Shown one piece after another: positions 1-6,730 of a stretch of 8,171 bases of DNA (its first letter is position 1; each line of letters opens with the position of its first letter). This DNA is from DG-33 sp964345105 (lineage in GTDB: Archaea > Hadarchaeota > Hadarchaeia > Hadarchaeales > Hadarchaeaceae): the NCBI GenBank assembly GCA_964345105.1, contig CAYFPZ010000090.1, positions 1-8,171 of the forward strand, written 5' to 3'. Made by a program: the position numbers and the translations under genes. The notes beneath the pieces are model-generated. The model ran no database searches. It saw only the letters and a program-made list of their open reading frames with translations, and was not told where the DNA came from.

Positions 1-539
1 GCTGCGAGAACAAACTCTTTGCAAGTTCCATAACCACAGTCGCCGCAGTCGAGGCCAGCTGTAGGAGGAAGCGCTTTTTGCTCGACTAAGTCGGCAATCG
101 CTTTGAAATCATCCGGCCCCAGGACCGATTTTTCGCCGATTCCTTGACCTATAAAACCGACCGTGAAATCGTCGTCCAACTCCGACGCTTCTTCATCACT
201 TCGGGCAACCATTATCTTCACTAAATTTTCAACACTACCGAAGCCCTCCAATATGACAAAATCTAGATTGTGCAAGCTCGAAAGTATTTCTCCGAGGTCA
301 GGCTTACGTTTCTCCAGAGTCGCAACTTCGTCGGGGCTTATACACAATACTGTCTTACTTCCCGCTTGAGCATGTCGCCAAGTGTCAGTGCCAGATTGAT
401 CCAACGTGAATCCCTGCATCGGGACATGCTTCACCGTTCCCACGCGATAGCCACGATTCATCAGCTCTTTGACTAAACCCTCGATTACTTTGGTCTTGCC
501 GCTCTTCTTGCGGCCAGCTATTACTATAACTCTAAGCAA
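1..539 (-). CDS. mobB: MobB-like molybdopterin-guanine dinucleotide biosynthesis protein with Fe-S motif (3' end off window)
   Basis: MobB is a GTP-binding partner of molybdenum cofactor guanylylation. The visible 179 residues begin with a Walker A loop, GRKKSGKT (9-16), then the family pattern DQSGTDTWRHAQAG (47-60) and a LEGF segment (97-100). After about residue 155 a second module starts: CGDCGYGTC (Cys165, 168, 173) resembles the FeS domain motif CxxCGxxxC, so this looks like an archaeal MobB fused to an Fe-S module. The C-terminus lies beyond the left edge. I chose the TTG start at 539 because AGAGGTG sits 6 nt upstream; an in-frame GTG at 548 is an alternative. The gene overlaps the end of moeA by 8 nt, implying translational coupling and a shared transcript. 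Family assignment is firm; cofactor specificity (Mo or W) is not visible. Confidence 0.9.
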   Translation of the reverse strand, partial: MLRVIVIAGRKKSGKTKVIEGLVKELMNRGYRVGTVKHVPMQGFTLDQSGTDTWRHAQAGSKTVLCISPDEVATLEKRKPDLGEILSSLHNLDFVILEGFGSVENLVKIMVARSDEEASELDDDFTVGFIGQGIGEKSVLGPDDFKAIADLVEQKALPPTAGLDCGDCGYGTCKEFVLA

Positions 540-1782
540 CCTCAACACCTCTAAACAAGTTGACCTCAATGATTTCGCTTTCCTCAACGATTTCCCGGTT
601 AAGCGGCACATCAATGTACCCGTCAGCCAGCGAGAGCGCAGTTATCGCACCCGAGCCCTTGAATAGTGGTTTAGCATAAACTACTCTCCCTTCTCGAACG
701 AGCTTCACGGGCACGAGCTCTCGCCTCCCCCGCGCCGAGATGATTTTAGATGCTAACTTCGCCTGAACTCTTGCCCGTCCAGCTCGCGGTAAGCCGCTCA
801 GACGCCGAAGGTAAGGTGCAACTAGCTGGTCGAAAACCATCAGTGCGGAAACCGGATAGCCAGGGAGCCCAAAAATCGGTTTACCTCGCACGACGGCCAC
901 GAATGTTGGTTTGCCCGGCTTCATCGCAAGCCCATGCACAATCACACCGGGTTTTCCCATTCGGTCGATTACGGCTGGCGCGATATCCCCTGCACCAGCT
1001 GACGATCCCCCCGAGAGTACTACCACATCGCAGGTTGCCAGCCCTCTTTTAACAAAATTCGTCAGGCTGCGGGGCTCATCTCTCGCGATGCCAAGATAGC
1101 TAGCCTCACCCCCGCAGAGCTCGACTGCTCGACAGATAGCGGGCCCGTTTACATCGTAAATTTTGCCCCACCTGAGTGAGGAGCCCGCGCTGACTAACTC
1201 GATGCCGCTTGATATCACCGCAACTTTGGGCGAGTAAACTTTTGTTCGTTTTCTCCCGATTGCCGCAAGCGTTCCAAGTAATTGGGGCGTTATTACTCCT
1301 CCTGCGTACAAAACCTTCGTCCCATGTTTAATCTCTGAACCTCTCTTGGCGATGTTCTCCCACGGGGCAACCGCACGAAAAATTTGAACGACTTTTGCGC
1401 CCATCGTTGAGTATTCAACCATGACCACGGCGTTCGCACCTCTTGGGATTGGCGCGCCAGTAGAAATCTCGACACACTGCCCCTTACTGATTTTAAGCTT
1501 CGGCCACTCGCCTGCGCGCACGCTACCCACGCAAGTGAGTTCAGCAGGCGATTCTTCCCCGGCCCCAAACGTATCCATAGCGTGGACCGCATAGCCATCA
1601 AAAACAGCACGATCAAAAGGGGGGACATCGATCTTTGAGACAACATCTTCGGCCAGCACGCGCCCAGCCGCCTCATCGAGCGGCATTTTGACTTTTCGTG
1701 GCTTGATTCTCCAATGTTTTTCGAGCTTTGCGCAAGCATCCTCAAGTTTGGCCACGTGGAGAAACTCAGACATGAATACCAT
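532..1782 (-). CDS. moeA: Molybdopterin molybdenumtransferase MoeA
   Basis: MoeA inserts molybdate or tungstate into adenylylated molybdopterin in the cytoplasm. At 416 residues the protein has the usual length and all landmarks: PPFDRAVFDGYA (54-65), TGAPIPRGANAVVMVE (108-123), SGGSSAGAGD (257-266), MKPGKPT (287-293), GLPGYPVSA (305-313), followed by a C-terminal beta domain. The usual STGDEL segment reads SSGIEL (191-196), and the common GLPGNP is GLPGYP, a variant I associate with archaeal MoeA. Translation may start at ATG 1782 or at ATG 1773. A TATA box at 1812-1820 puts the transcript start near 1790, so the message is leaderless or nearly so, and no ribosome site is seen. It is cotranscribed with mobB, which overlaps its last codons. 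Confidence 0.95.
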   Translation of the reverse strand: MVFMSEFLHVAKLEDACAKLEKHWRIKPRKVKMPLDEAAGRVLAEDVVSKIDVPPFDRAVFDGYAVHAMDTFGAGEESPAELTCVGSVRAGEWPKLKISKGQCVEISTGAPIPRGANAVVMVEYSTMGAKVVQIFRAVAPWENIAKRGSEIKHGTKVLYAGGVITPQLLGTLAAIGRKRTKVYSPKVAVISSGIELVSAGSSLRWGKIYDVNGPAICRAVELCGGEASYLGIARDEPRSLTNFVKRGLATCDVVVLSGGSSAGAGDIAPAVIDRMGKPGVIVHGLAMKPGKPTFVAVVRGKPIFGLPGYPVSALMVFDQLVAPYLRRLSGLPRAGRARVQAKLASKIISARGRRELVPVKLVREGRVVYAKPLFKGSGAITALSLADGYIDVPLNREIVEESEIIEVNLFRGVEVA

Positions 1783-1800
1783 CTAATGGTTAAGTGCTGG

Positions 1801-1826
1801 GCTTAAAATTTGTTTTATAATTAAGC
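1801..1826 (-). promoter_or_regulatory. moeA promoter TATA box inside a 26-bp inverted repeat
   Basis: On the minus strand TTATAAAAC (1820-1812) is a good archaeal TATA element about 30-38 nt before the two possible moeA ATG codons. It is enclosed by GCTTAA (1801-1806) and TTAAGC (1821-1826), perfect 6-bp arms, which could be an operator or chance in AT-rich DNA. The plus-strand gene at 1904 has a longer leader, and its promoter is not obvious; TTTAAC at 1835-1840 is a weak candidate. Confidence 0.5.
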
Positions 1827-1903
1827 ATTAGCGTTTAACCTAGGGGAGAATCTGCAAAGTAATCTTTTTGTTCAAGGCCCGCTTGAGACAATAAGGCGAT
1901 AGC

Positions 1904-2266
1904 GTGGTGGCTCTTCGAACATTAGCGAGTGTGATTCTCGCTACAATTTTCCTCTCGATCTTCGCCGTCCTCTACTTACAATATCAGAGCGGGAGCGCGG
2001 AGGCCGTTTTCAGGCACCAGGCTGAGCAGCTCGCGCATCAGGTAAAGCTTCTGGCAGATCAAGACGCAGGGGCTTCCCTACCTTTTGACATCGCGGTGCC
2101 CACAAACTGTGAACTCCGATTCGAAGAGAATTTGGTGATGATATTGGTCGGGCAGACGCAGGAGAATTTCGATACAGGCATTGTGGTCAGCGGGCCGACG
2201 CTCAGCGGACAACAGGCGCGGCTAGCGCTAAAGCGCACGAAGAACGGGGTGGAAGTAAGTGTCTGA
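1904..2266 (+). CDS. Small membrane-anchored pilin-like protein
   Basis: The 120-residue product has one N-terminal hydrophobic segment (about 6-25, preceded by Arg5), then an amphipathic helix (33-51) and a beta-rich outer domain. This is the layout of archaeal type IV pilin-like proteins, but no class III signal peptidase site (K/R-G before the hydrophobic stretch) is visible, so it may be an anchored accessory protein rather than a processed pilin. The core LPFDIAVPTNCELRF (59-73) aligns with the same region of the next gene, so the two look like paralogues. Tandem GTG codons at 1904 and 1907 could start it; AGGCGAT at 1894-1900 is a weak ribosome site and fits 1907 slightly better. It overlaps the next gene by 8 nt. 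Exact function is unknown. Confidence 0.75.
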   Translation: MVALRTLASVILATIFLSIFAVLYLQYQSGSAEAVFRHQAEQLAHQVKLLADQDAGASLPFDIAVPTNCELRFEENLVMILVGQTQENFDTGIVVSGPTLSGQQARLALKRTKNGVEVSV

Positions 2267-3254
2267 TACCCACGAGCTGCCATTATACCTGCTCTTCGGA
2301 ATCCTCATGGCGATTTTGCTTGCAGGGGTCTTCTTCATGCAGCTGACAAAGCAGCAGGAATTCGAGGTCGGTGCTCAGGCCCAAGCGCTCGCGGACGACC
2401 TAGCTAAAACTTGCTTTTCAGCTCTATCTGGACAGCAACCCACTCTTGATCTGCCCTTGCAATTAGCTGGTTCAAGTTATGAGCTCGAAATAGACGAGAA
2501 CCGTTCTACCTTCATCGTGCGGATAACAGGGGGGACTGGGTCAGGTGAAAGCTACTGGACCATCGCAAACATCGGGTTACAGGTGGATAACACAAGTCTC
2601 ACACCTGGAGGAAGAGTTTACTTCACGTGTTCGGATGACATCGTGCTCATCAGCGCATCTCCGATTGAAATTTTGTCTGAAAACATATTTCCCAAACCTT
2701 CGGGCGAACCACCGGAATTCTATTACTTCGCTCGAGAGAACCAGCGCGAGGCAACTGCAATTATCACCGCTTACTTTAACTTGTCCCATGACATTGGCGC
2801 ATACAAATGGGAAAACAGCGATTCGATATTCGTCCGTGCTGGTTCGATATTACTCCGGGTTCAGGGGTACGAAAACTGGGAAAATATCGGGTTCGTCAAT
2901 AACGTTTGGATCATTTCAAACATCGAAAACTACGAGGGAGAATTTACTGATTCTTTCCTCTGTCCAAGTGTAGAAAACGCCTACTTGAGCGGATGGCTGT
3001 ATTCGCCCGCGCAGGCGCTTGACTATTTACGTTCGCGAACTTGGCGGCGTACAAGCGATAACGTAGTAGTAAGCATACCAAATAACGCATCGATTCGAGC
3101 TGCTGCAGTGACCACAAACGTTTCCACTTACCTCACTTGGCGGGTCGAATTTGAGAGTTACATCTTACACTATCAAGCGATGCCATGGTGGTATCTGGAA
3201 AATACTCCTGGCTTTGTTTTTCAGTCGGAGCCCGAGTTAGAAGCCGTGGTTTAA
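2259..3254 (+). CDS. Larger membrane-anchored pilin-like protein, paralogue of upstream gene
   Basis: The 331-residue product has a single N-terminal membrane helix (8-27), a helical linker (34-56) and a beta domain with LDLPLQLAGSSYELEI (63-78). This LP...GSSY pattern recurs in archaeal pilin-like families. Up to about residue 135 it parallels the upstream 120-residue protein; the remaining roughly 195 residues are an added domain rich in aromatic residues and Asn, with a Cys at LCPSVE, and match nothing I recognise. The domain is probably outside the cell. The GTG start at 2259 has GGGGTGG six nt upstream and lies inside the preceding gene (overlap GTGTCTGA), pointing to coupled translation. 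The stop shares TTAA with the convergent gene on the other strand. Confidence 0.8.
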   Translation: MSDTHELPLYLLFGILMAILLAGVFFMQLTKQQEFEVGAQAQALADDLAKTCFSALSGQQPTLDLPLQLAGSSYELEIDENRSTFIVRITGGTGSGESYWTIANIGLQVDNTSLTPGGRVYFTCSDDIVLISASPIEILSENIFPKPSGEPPEFYYFARENQREATAIITAYFNLSHDIGAYKWENSDSIFVRAGSILLRVQGYENWENIGFVNNVWIISNIENYEGEFTDSFLCPSVENAYLSGWLYSPAQALDYLRSRTWRRTSDNVVVSIPNNASIRAAAVTTNVSTYLTWRVEFESYILHYQAMPWWYLENTPGFVFQSEPELEAVV

Positions 3255-3940
3255 GGAACGAATACTCCTCGAGCTCCAAAGATGTCCCGCACTGCTACCG
3301 AAACTATGCTGTTCTCTTCCCTCAGCTCCACCGCAAGCCCTTCGCACGTATAGTTCTCGTTAAGCACTCGCTCCAACTCCGCGAGGTTATCCTCGCCCGC
3401 TACCGGCACCGCAGATAGCGTGGCTACGTGCCTTATTCGTTCGAACCTCGAGCGGGACATCGCATGTAAACTTAACCCGAATGCCCTAGGGCCCATCACG
3501 TGCTCAAAGTTGGCATCTAGGTAACCCCCCGCGCGAATGCCTCCATTAGGTAACCACTCAATCATGAGCGAGTTCTCGTCGCATAGCGGAACGGCGACCT
3601 TAAGGGTTGAGCGTGAAGAGGCATTAATGTCGGAGATATGCACGTTCATGTACTCGCGAATGTAATTTTCCACATTTTCACGTGTACCACCCTTTAAGCC
3701 GACATCATACATCGCAGCAGCTATCGAGCTCTCGAGCGTTGAGTTTAGCTCGCTCTCAACTTGTGATGCTGTGGCGCGAATCACATCAGCAGCGCTCTTC
3801 AGAATAATCGTTGAGACCTCTCGCTCTCCCAAAGATTGAAAAGTAACTATTGCTACGCTCGAGCATAAAATTACGAATATCGTGAAGACCGCAAGCGTTG
3901 GAGCGGAAGCGCATTTGTCGACTTGCAACTTTAGGAGCAT
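3251..3940 (-). CDS. Single-TM surface protein, unknown family
   Basis: From the ATG at 3940 the product is 229 residues: a short basic N-terminus (MLLKLQVDKC), one membrane helix (about 14-34), a helical stretch (about 38-75) and a mixed outer domain with two Cys (PLCDEN and NYTCEG) that could pair outside the cell. I chose ATG 3940 because GGCGGT lies four nt upstream; an in-frame TTG at 3955 would add five residues. The architecture matches the two genes it converges on, so I infer a shared surface or pilus-related role, but I see no clear sequence similarity to them. AT-rich DNA at 3955-3990 holds possible TATA elements. The stop codon overlaps that of the convergent gene by four bases. 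Confidence 0.75.
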   Translation of the reverse strand: MLLKLQVDKCASAPTLAVFTIFVILCSSVAIVTFQSLGEREVSTIILKSAADVIRATASQVESELNSTLESSIAAAMYDVGLKGGTRENVENYIREYMNVHISDINASSRSTLKVAVPLCDENSLMIEWLPNGGIRAGGYLDANFEHVMGPRAFGLSLHAMSRSRFERIRHVATLSAVPVAGEDNLAELERVLNENYTCEGLAVELREENSIVSVAVRDIFGARGVFVP

Positions 3941-3998
3941 CTTGACCGCCAGCAAATTTTAATTTTGATTTTACTTTTCAACCTTAAAAAGTGTAGAT

Positions 3999-4017
3999 TG
4001 TTACATTTTCAGTAACA
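3999..4017. promoter_or_regulatory. Inverted repeat, candidate operator
   Basis: TGTTAC (3999-4004) and GTAACA (4012-4017) are perfect 6-bp arms around a 7-nt spacer. The site lies nine bp before a strong plus-strand TATA box and between that promoter and the divergent start at 3940, a typical regulator-binding position. No bound regulator is known. Confidence 0.4.
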
Positions 4018-4020
4018 CGC

Positions 4021-4034
4021 AAAAGCTTTAAATA
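4021..4034 (+). promoter_or_regulatory. Strong archaeal BRE/TATA promoter
   Basis: AAAAG followed by CTTTAAATA (4026-4034) closely matches the archaeal BRE plus TATA consensus, the class often found before stable RNA genes and well-expressed genes. A start 24-28 nt from its centre falls at about 4054-4060, just where the candidate RNA helix or the GTG at 4060 begins. Confidence 0.7.
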
Positions 4035-4058
4035 GTGGAATACCGTTGAAAAGCTAAT

Positions 4059-4264
4059 TGTGGGGAGGAAGCCAGCAAAGAAGGCTAAACTTTCGCCTAA
4101 GGGCAAAGGGGAGTCATGGAAAAACCTAGCGCGGCTAGGGAAGGCAGTGGATAAGACGCGCGGTAGGGTGCGTTGAAGCCGAAGTGCTGGAAAAAGATTG
4201 CACGGCAAAAAGCGGAGAGGATAACCGAACCGCCGCGGAGTAGTCGTGTGGTCGAATCCCCGCA
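4059..4264 (+). ncRNA. Candidate structured RNA of about 206 nt (alternative to two tiny ORFs)
   Basis: The ends form an 8-bp helix: TGTGGGGA (4059-4066) pairs with TCCCCGCA (4257-4264), with one G-U. Inside are CCTAGC/GCTAGG (4125-4130 with 4134-4139), GCC-GTGC/GCAC-GGC with a 3-nt GAA bulge (4178-4187 with 4200-4206), and GCGG/CCGC with a GG/CC inner stem and an AGA/GAA internal loop (4212-4233). Loops are A-rich, and an AT-rich ATTTTATAT follows. The 5' end matches the start predicted from the TATA box. GGGGAGGAAG resembles the first conserved region of RNase P RNA, but the other required motif (ACAGAA) is absent. It matches no family I can name. The same bases also read as two small basic ORFs, so RNA status is unproven. 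Confidence 0.3.
4060..4176 (+). CDS. Possible 38-residue basic protein
   Basis: A GTG at 4060, placed for a leaderless transcript from the TATA box at 4026, opens a 38-residue frame that is very rich in Lys and Arg. The core SWKNLARLGKAVDKTRGRVR (19-38) looks like a natural basic helix, as in small ribosomal or nucleic-acid-binding proteins, but I do not recognise a family. Its TGA overlaps a TTG that starts a second small frame. The stretch is GC-rich compared with its surroundings and may instead be a structured RNA, in which case this frame is incidental. Confidence 0.35.
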   Translation: MGRKPAKKAKLSPKGKGESWKNLARLGKAVDKTRGRVR

Positions 4265-4325
4265 TTTTATATGGCAAATTCAAAAATTCGCTAGATTTTC
4301 ATTCGTGAGATTTTTTAGAACATGA
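4173..4325 (+). CDS. Possible 50-residue basic protein, coupled to the previous frame
   Basis: The TTG at 4173 overlaps the preceding TGA (TTGA), a usual arrangement for coupled translation. The first half, KPKCWKKIARQKAERI, repeats the W-K-x-[LI]-A-R pattern of the previous frame, suggesting related helices or one gene split by a frameshift. The second half enters AT-rich DNA and reads like random translation (FIWQIQKFARFSFVRFF), so the true end is doubtful. I cannot assign a family, and a non-coding RNA remains an alternative. Confidence 0.22.
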   Translation: MKPKCWKKIARQKAERITEPPRSSRVVESPHFIWQIQKFARFSFVRFFRT

Positions 4326-4345
4326 ACATGTAATATCATATAGGA

Positions 4346-5249
4346 ATGAAAACAAGGAATAAAATGCAAGTTGATGATACATTAGTAAAAGGCGAGAAGA
4401 TTACAAAAATATCTATATTTACATTAATTTTTCTTGGATGTCTTTTACTTTTCACGGGACTTATATCTGGCAGTGTTGCACTGAGAGGTGACGGGGTTCA
4501 CACAATTGCCGATGCATTTGTTTCATTAATTGTATTGATTGGCTTGAGAATGCTACACAAGAGCCCTAGCGAAAGATTTCAGTTCGGCTATTACAAGATG
4601 GAAAATTTTGCATCAATGATTGTAGCCATTTTTCTCGTGTTCATTGGCATCTGGATATTTTATAGTTCATACTTGTCTCTAATTAATCCTAAAGAGTTGA
4701 CCTTCCCCATCGTTGGGTTGATTGTTTCATCGTTTGCCGCTGCGGCTTTTTTCATATTGGCCGTATACAAAAGAAAAGTGGCAAACATGCTTGGTTCAGT
4801 AGCACTGAAAACAGATGCGAAAAATTCGATAAAGACAGGAATGGCGTCATCAATAGTTTTTTTGGGGGTTGACTTTTTCTTATTTGGGATATTATCAAGC
4901 AGAGGCTGTCGCTGCCATGATAATAGCTATTTTCATCTTTGCAATTGCATACGGTGCGATAAAGGAATCTTCGCTCATCCTTATGGACGGTTGTGCCTGT
5001 CCTGGTACTAGAGGTAATGTCAAGAGTATAGCCGAGAGCGTAGAGGGTGTTGAAGAGGTTCACGAGGTTAATCTCAGAAAATCAGGACCATATATTGTTG
5101 GAGAAATGCGTATTAAAGTGGATGGAAATCTTTCTGTTCATGCTGCGAATGAAATAGTAGAAAAGATTGAAAAATTAATCAAGAAACGCATTCCGGTGCT
5201 GAAAAAATTAACTTTAAAAGTTGAACCGATGAGAAAGAATTCAAAATAA
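4346..5249 (+). pseudogene. CDF-family cation efflux transporter with a +1 frameshift
   Basis: Cation diffusion facilitators exchange Zn, Fe or Mn for protons across the inner membrane. Residues 1-173 give TM1-TM5, with the TM2 metal pair His52 and Asp56 in DGVHTIAD and the TM3 signature GYYKMENFAS (81-90). The frame then fails after a T7G5 run (4857-4868). Removing one G restores LGLTFSYLGYYQAEAV, TM6 and the cytoplasmic ferredoxin-like domain through LTLKVEP, giving 300 residues, the usual length. The span is exactly one base over a multiple of three. The second half is read alone from 4869. This is either a broken gene, a homopolymer sequencing error, or less likely a programmed shift. In TM5 the expected HxxxD is NSIKT (Asn160, Thr164), so metal site A looks incomplete. 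The gene is much more AT-rich than its neighbours, suggesting transfer. Confidence 0.85.
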
Positions 5250-5273
5250 AATGATCTGATCAGACTTTTTAAA

Positions 5274-5290
5274 AACAGAACCGAACTGTT
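5274..5290 (-). terminator. Hairpin at glnA 3' end
   Basis: AACAG and CTGTT are perfect 5-bp arms around a 7-nt loop. On the minus strand the hairpin starts at the glnA stop codon and runs into five T residues, as in an intrinsic terminator. TTTTTAAAAA at 5266-5275 also gives T residues to transcripts arriving from the CDF side, so it may serve both. Confidence 0.5.
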
Positions 5291-6611
5291 AAAGCGCTGG
5301 CAAAAGCGTTTTTATTTCCCAATCGCTGATTTGGGCCCTGTAGTTTTCCCACTCTTGACCTTTAATGTAGAGGAAGTGATTGAATAAGTGGTCCCCCATC
5401 GCCTCCCGAACCAAGCTGCTTTGTCTCATACAATCAAGCGCTTGCCCGAGGTTCTCCGGCAAGACGCCTATACCCAAGGCCTCCCGTTCCTCGGTGCTCA
5501 TGCGGAAGATATCTTTCTCGACTGGCTCGGGGGGCTCAATTTTGTCCTCGATTCCCTTAAATCCGGCGACTAGCATCACCGTGAACTGCAGATATGGATT
5601 GCCAGCAGGATCGGGGTTACGAAGCTCGATGCGCGTTCGTGCTCCTCTACCAGCGGGTACACGAATGAAGGCGCTTCGATTTCGGTTGGCCCATGATATG
5701 TAAACAGGTGCTTCATACCCTGGAACCAAACGTTTATAGGAGTTGACCGATGAGGCGAGAACCGCGCACGTCTCCCTCGCGTACTTCAACATGCCTCCGA
5801 TGAAGTGGAACGCGAGCTTGCTCAGCTTATACGCTCCCTTGGGGTCGTAAAAAACGCTTTTGCGTTGTGCCATCAGCGACTGGTGGACATGCATTCCGGA
5901 GCCGTTGATTCCGAAGATCGGCTTAGGCATAAAGGTGGCGTAAAGTCCGTGCTTGTTGGCGATAGTTTTCGTAACGTACTTCATCATGGCAACACGATCG
6001 GCCGACGTTATAGCGTCGGCGTACGCCAAGTCAATCTCGTGCTGTCCCGGTGCAACTTCATGATGGGACGCCTCAACGTCAAAACCCATTGCGTTGAGAT
6101 AGGTGACTATTTCCTTTCGAACGTTATCGCCGCGGTCGCGCATCAAGTCAAAGTAGCCCCCGTAATCGGAGGGTTTCGTCGTCGGATCCCCCCGCTCGTC
6201 CGGCATGAAGAGGAAGAACTCGTATTCCGGAGCGGTGTTAAAAAGCCAGCCCTTCTTCTGGACGCGGTTCATCAGCCTTTGAAGGGCCGCCCTTGGATCT
6301 CCATCGAACCGGTTGTCCTCATAGTCGTAAACATCGCACACGATGCGGGCTGTTTTCATGTTGTCTTGGAGCCAAGGAAGCACGACAAAAGTGTTCGGGT
6401 CTGGCTTAAGGCGCATATCGGACTCCTCAATAGTAGTGTACCCCAATACCGAGGATCCATCAAAGAACACGCCCTCATCAAGAGCTTTTTCGAGCTTAGT
6501 GGTCGGGATTGTGACGTTTTTGACTGTACCCAAAATATCCATGAATTGCATCTGAACGAACTTTATTCCTTCTTTCTTCGTGAGCTGCATGATTTCGGAT
6601 TTGGAAGCCAT
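5289..6611 (-). CDS. glnA: Glutamine synthetase type I
   Basis: It makes glutamine from glutamate, ammonia and ATP as a cytoplasmic dodecamer. From ATG 6611 it has 440 residues with all family motifs: MDILGTVK and FFDGSS (24-54, N-terminal beta-grasp), metal-binding EYEFF (129-133), HHEVAPGQHEI (183-193), KPIFGINGSGMHVHQSL (230-246), the NSYKRLVPGYEAP flap (290-302), NRSAFIRVP (311-319) and RIELRNPDPAGNPYL (327-341). The adenylylation Tyr motif of GSI-beta is not present (the region reads DIFRMSTEERE), so this is a GSI-alpha enzyme, probably controlled by feedback or by PII-type proteins. A GTG at 6629 would add MGGGGE, but those codons are the GGTGGTGGTGA ribosome site, so 6611 is the likely start. 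No nitrogen-regulation gene is adjacent. Confidence 0.97.
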   Translation of the reverse strand: MASKSEIMQLTKKEGIKFVQMQFMDILGTVKNVTIPTTKLEKALDEGVFFDGSSVLGYTTIEESDMRLKPDPNTFVVLPWLQDNMKTARIVCDVYDYEDNRFDGDPRAALQRLMNRVQKKGWLFNTAPEYEFFLFMPDERGDPTTKPSDYGGYFDLMRDRGDNVRKEIVTYLNAMGFDVEASHHEVAPGQHEIDLAYADAITSADRVAMMKYVTKTIANKHGLYATFMPKPIFGINGSGMHVHQSLMAQRKSVFYDPKGAYKLSKLAFHFIGGMLKYARETCAVLASSVNSYKRLVPGYEAPVYISWANRNRSAFIRVPAGRGARTRIELRNPDPAGNPYLQFTVMLVAGFKGIEDKIEPPEPVEKDIFRMSTEEREALGIGVLPENLGQALDCMRQSSLVREAMGDHLFNHFLYIKGQEWENYRAQISDWEIKTLLPAL

Positions 6612-6684
6612 TTCACCACCACCACCCACCTAATTACGCGTCGCATTTAAACTTGGTGCCGGATATATAGTGAGGTGTATAAAT
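6612..6684 (-). promoter_or_regulatory. glnA promoter and ribosome-binding region
   Basis: TTTAAA at 6646-6651 predicts a start near 6622, leaving a short leader that carries a repeated GGT tract (6614-6628) ending two or three nt before the ATG at 6611. A second TATA-like element, TTTATACAC (6684-6676), could give a longer leader. CTATATATCC lies between them. Confidence 0.5.
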
Positions 6685-6730
6685 CAGGTTTGGTTTAGGA
6701 ATAATATCGAGCCATTTTTCGTTTAGAGGA

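Noticed and set aside
4059..4264. RNase P RNA
   Set aside because: Only the GGGGAGGAAG-like first conserved region is present; the partner region with ACAGAA and the core joining motifs are missing.
4245..4270. tRNA 3' half (TCGAATCCCC resembles a T arm)
   Set aside because: No 5-bp T stem can be formed around it, and the following ATTTTAT does not pair with an acceptor 5' strand.
3984..4283. Minus-strand frame of 99 codons
   Set aside because: It runs opposite a strong plus-strand promoter and the candidate RNA or small ORFs, and its translation shows no recognisable pattern.
6611..6629. glnA starting at GTG 6629 (MGGGGE extension)
   Set aside because: The GGT repeat is a ribosome-binding sequence directly before ATG 6611, and family members start near the latter.
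5805..6650. Long open plus-strand frame (281 codons) opposite glnA
   Set aside because: It is the antisense shadow of a well-conserved glutamine synthetase; its sequence shows no domain and follows from the GC-skewed third positions of glnA.
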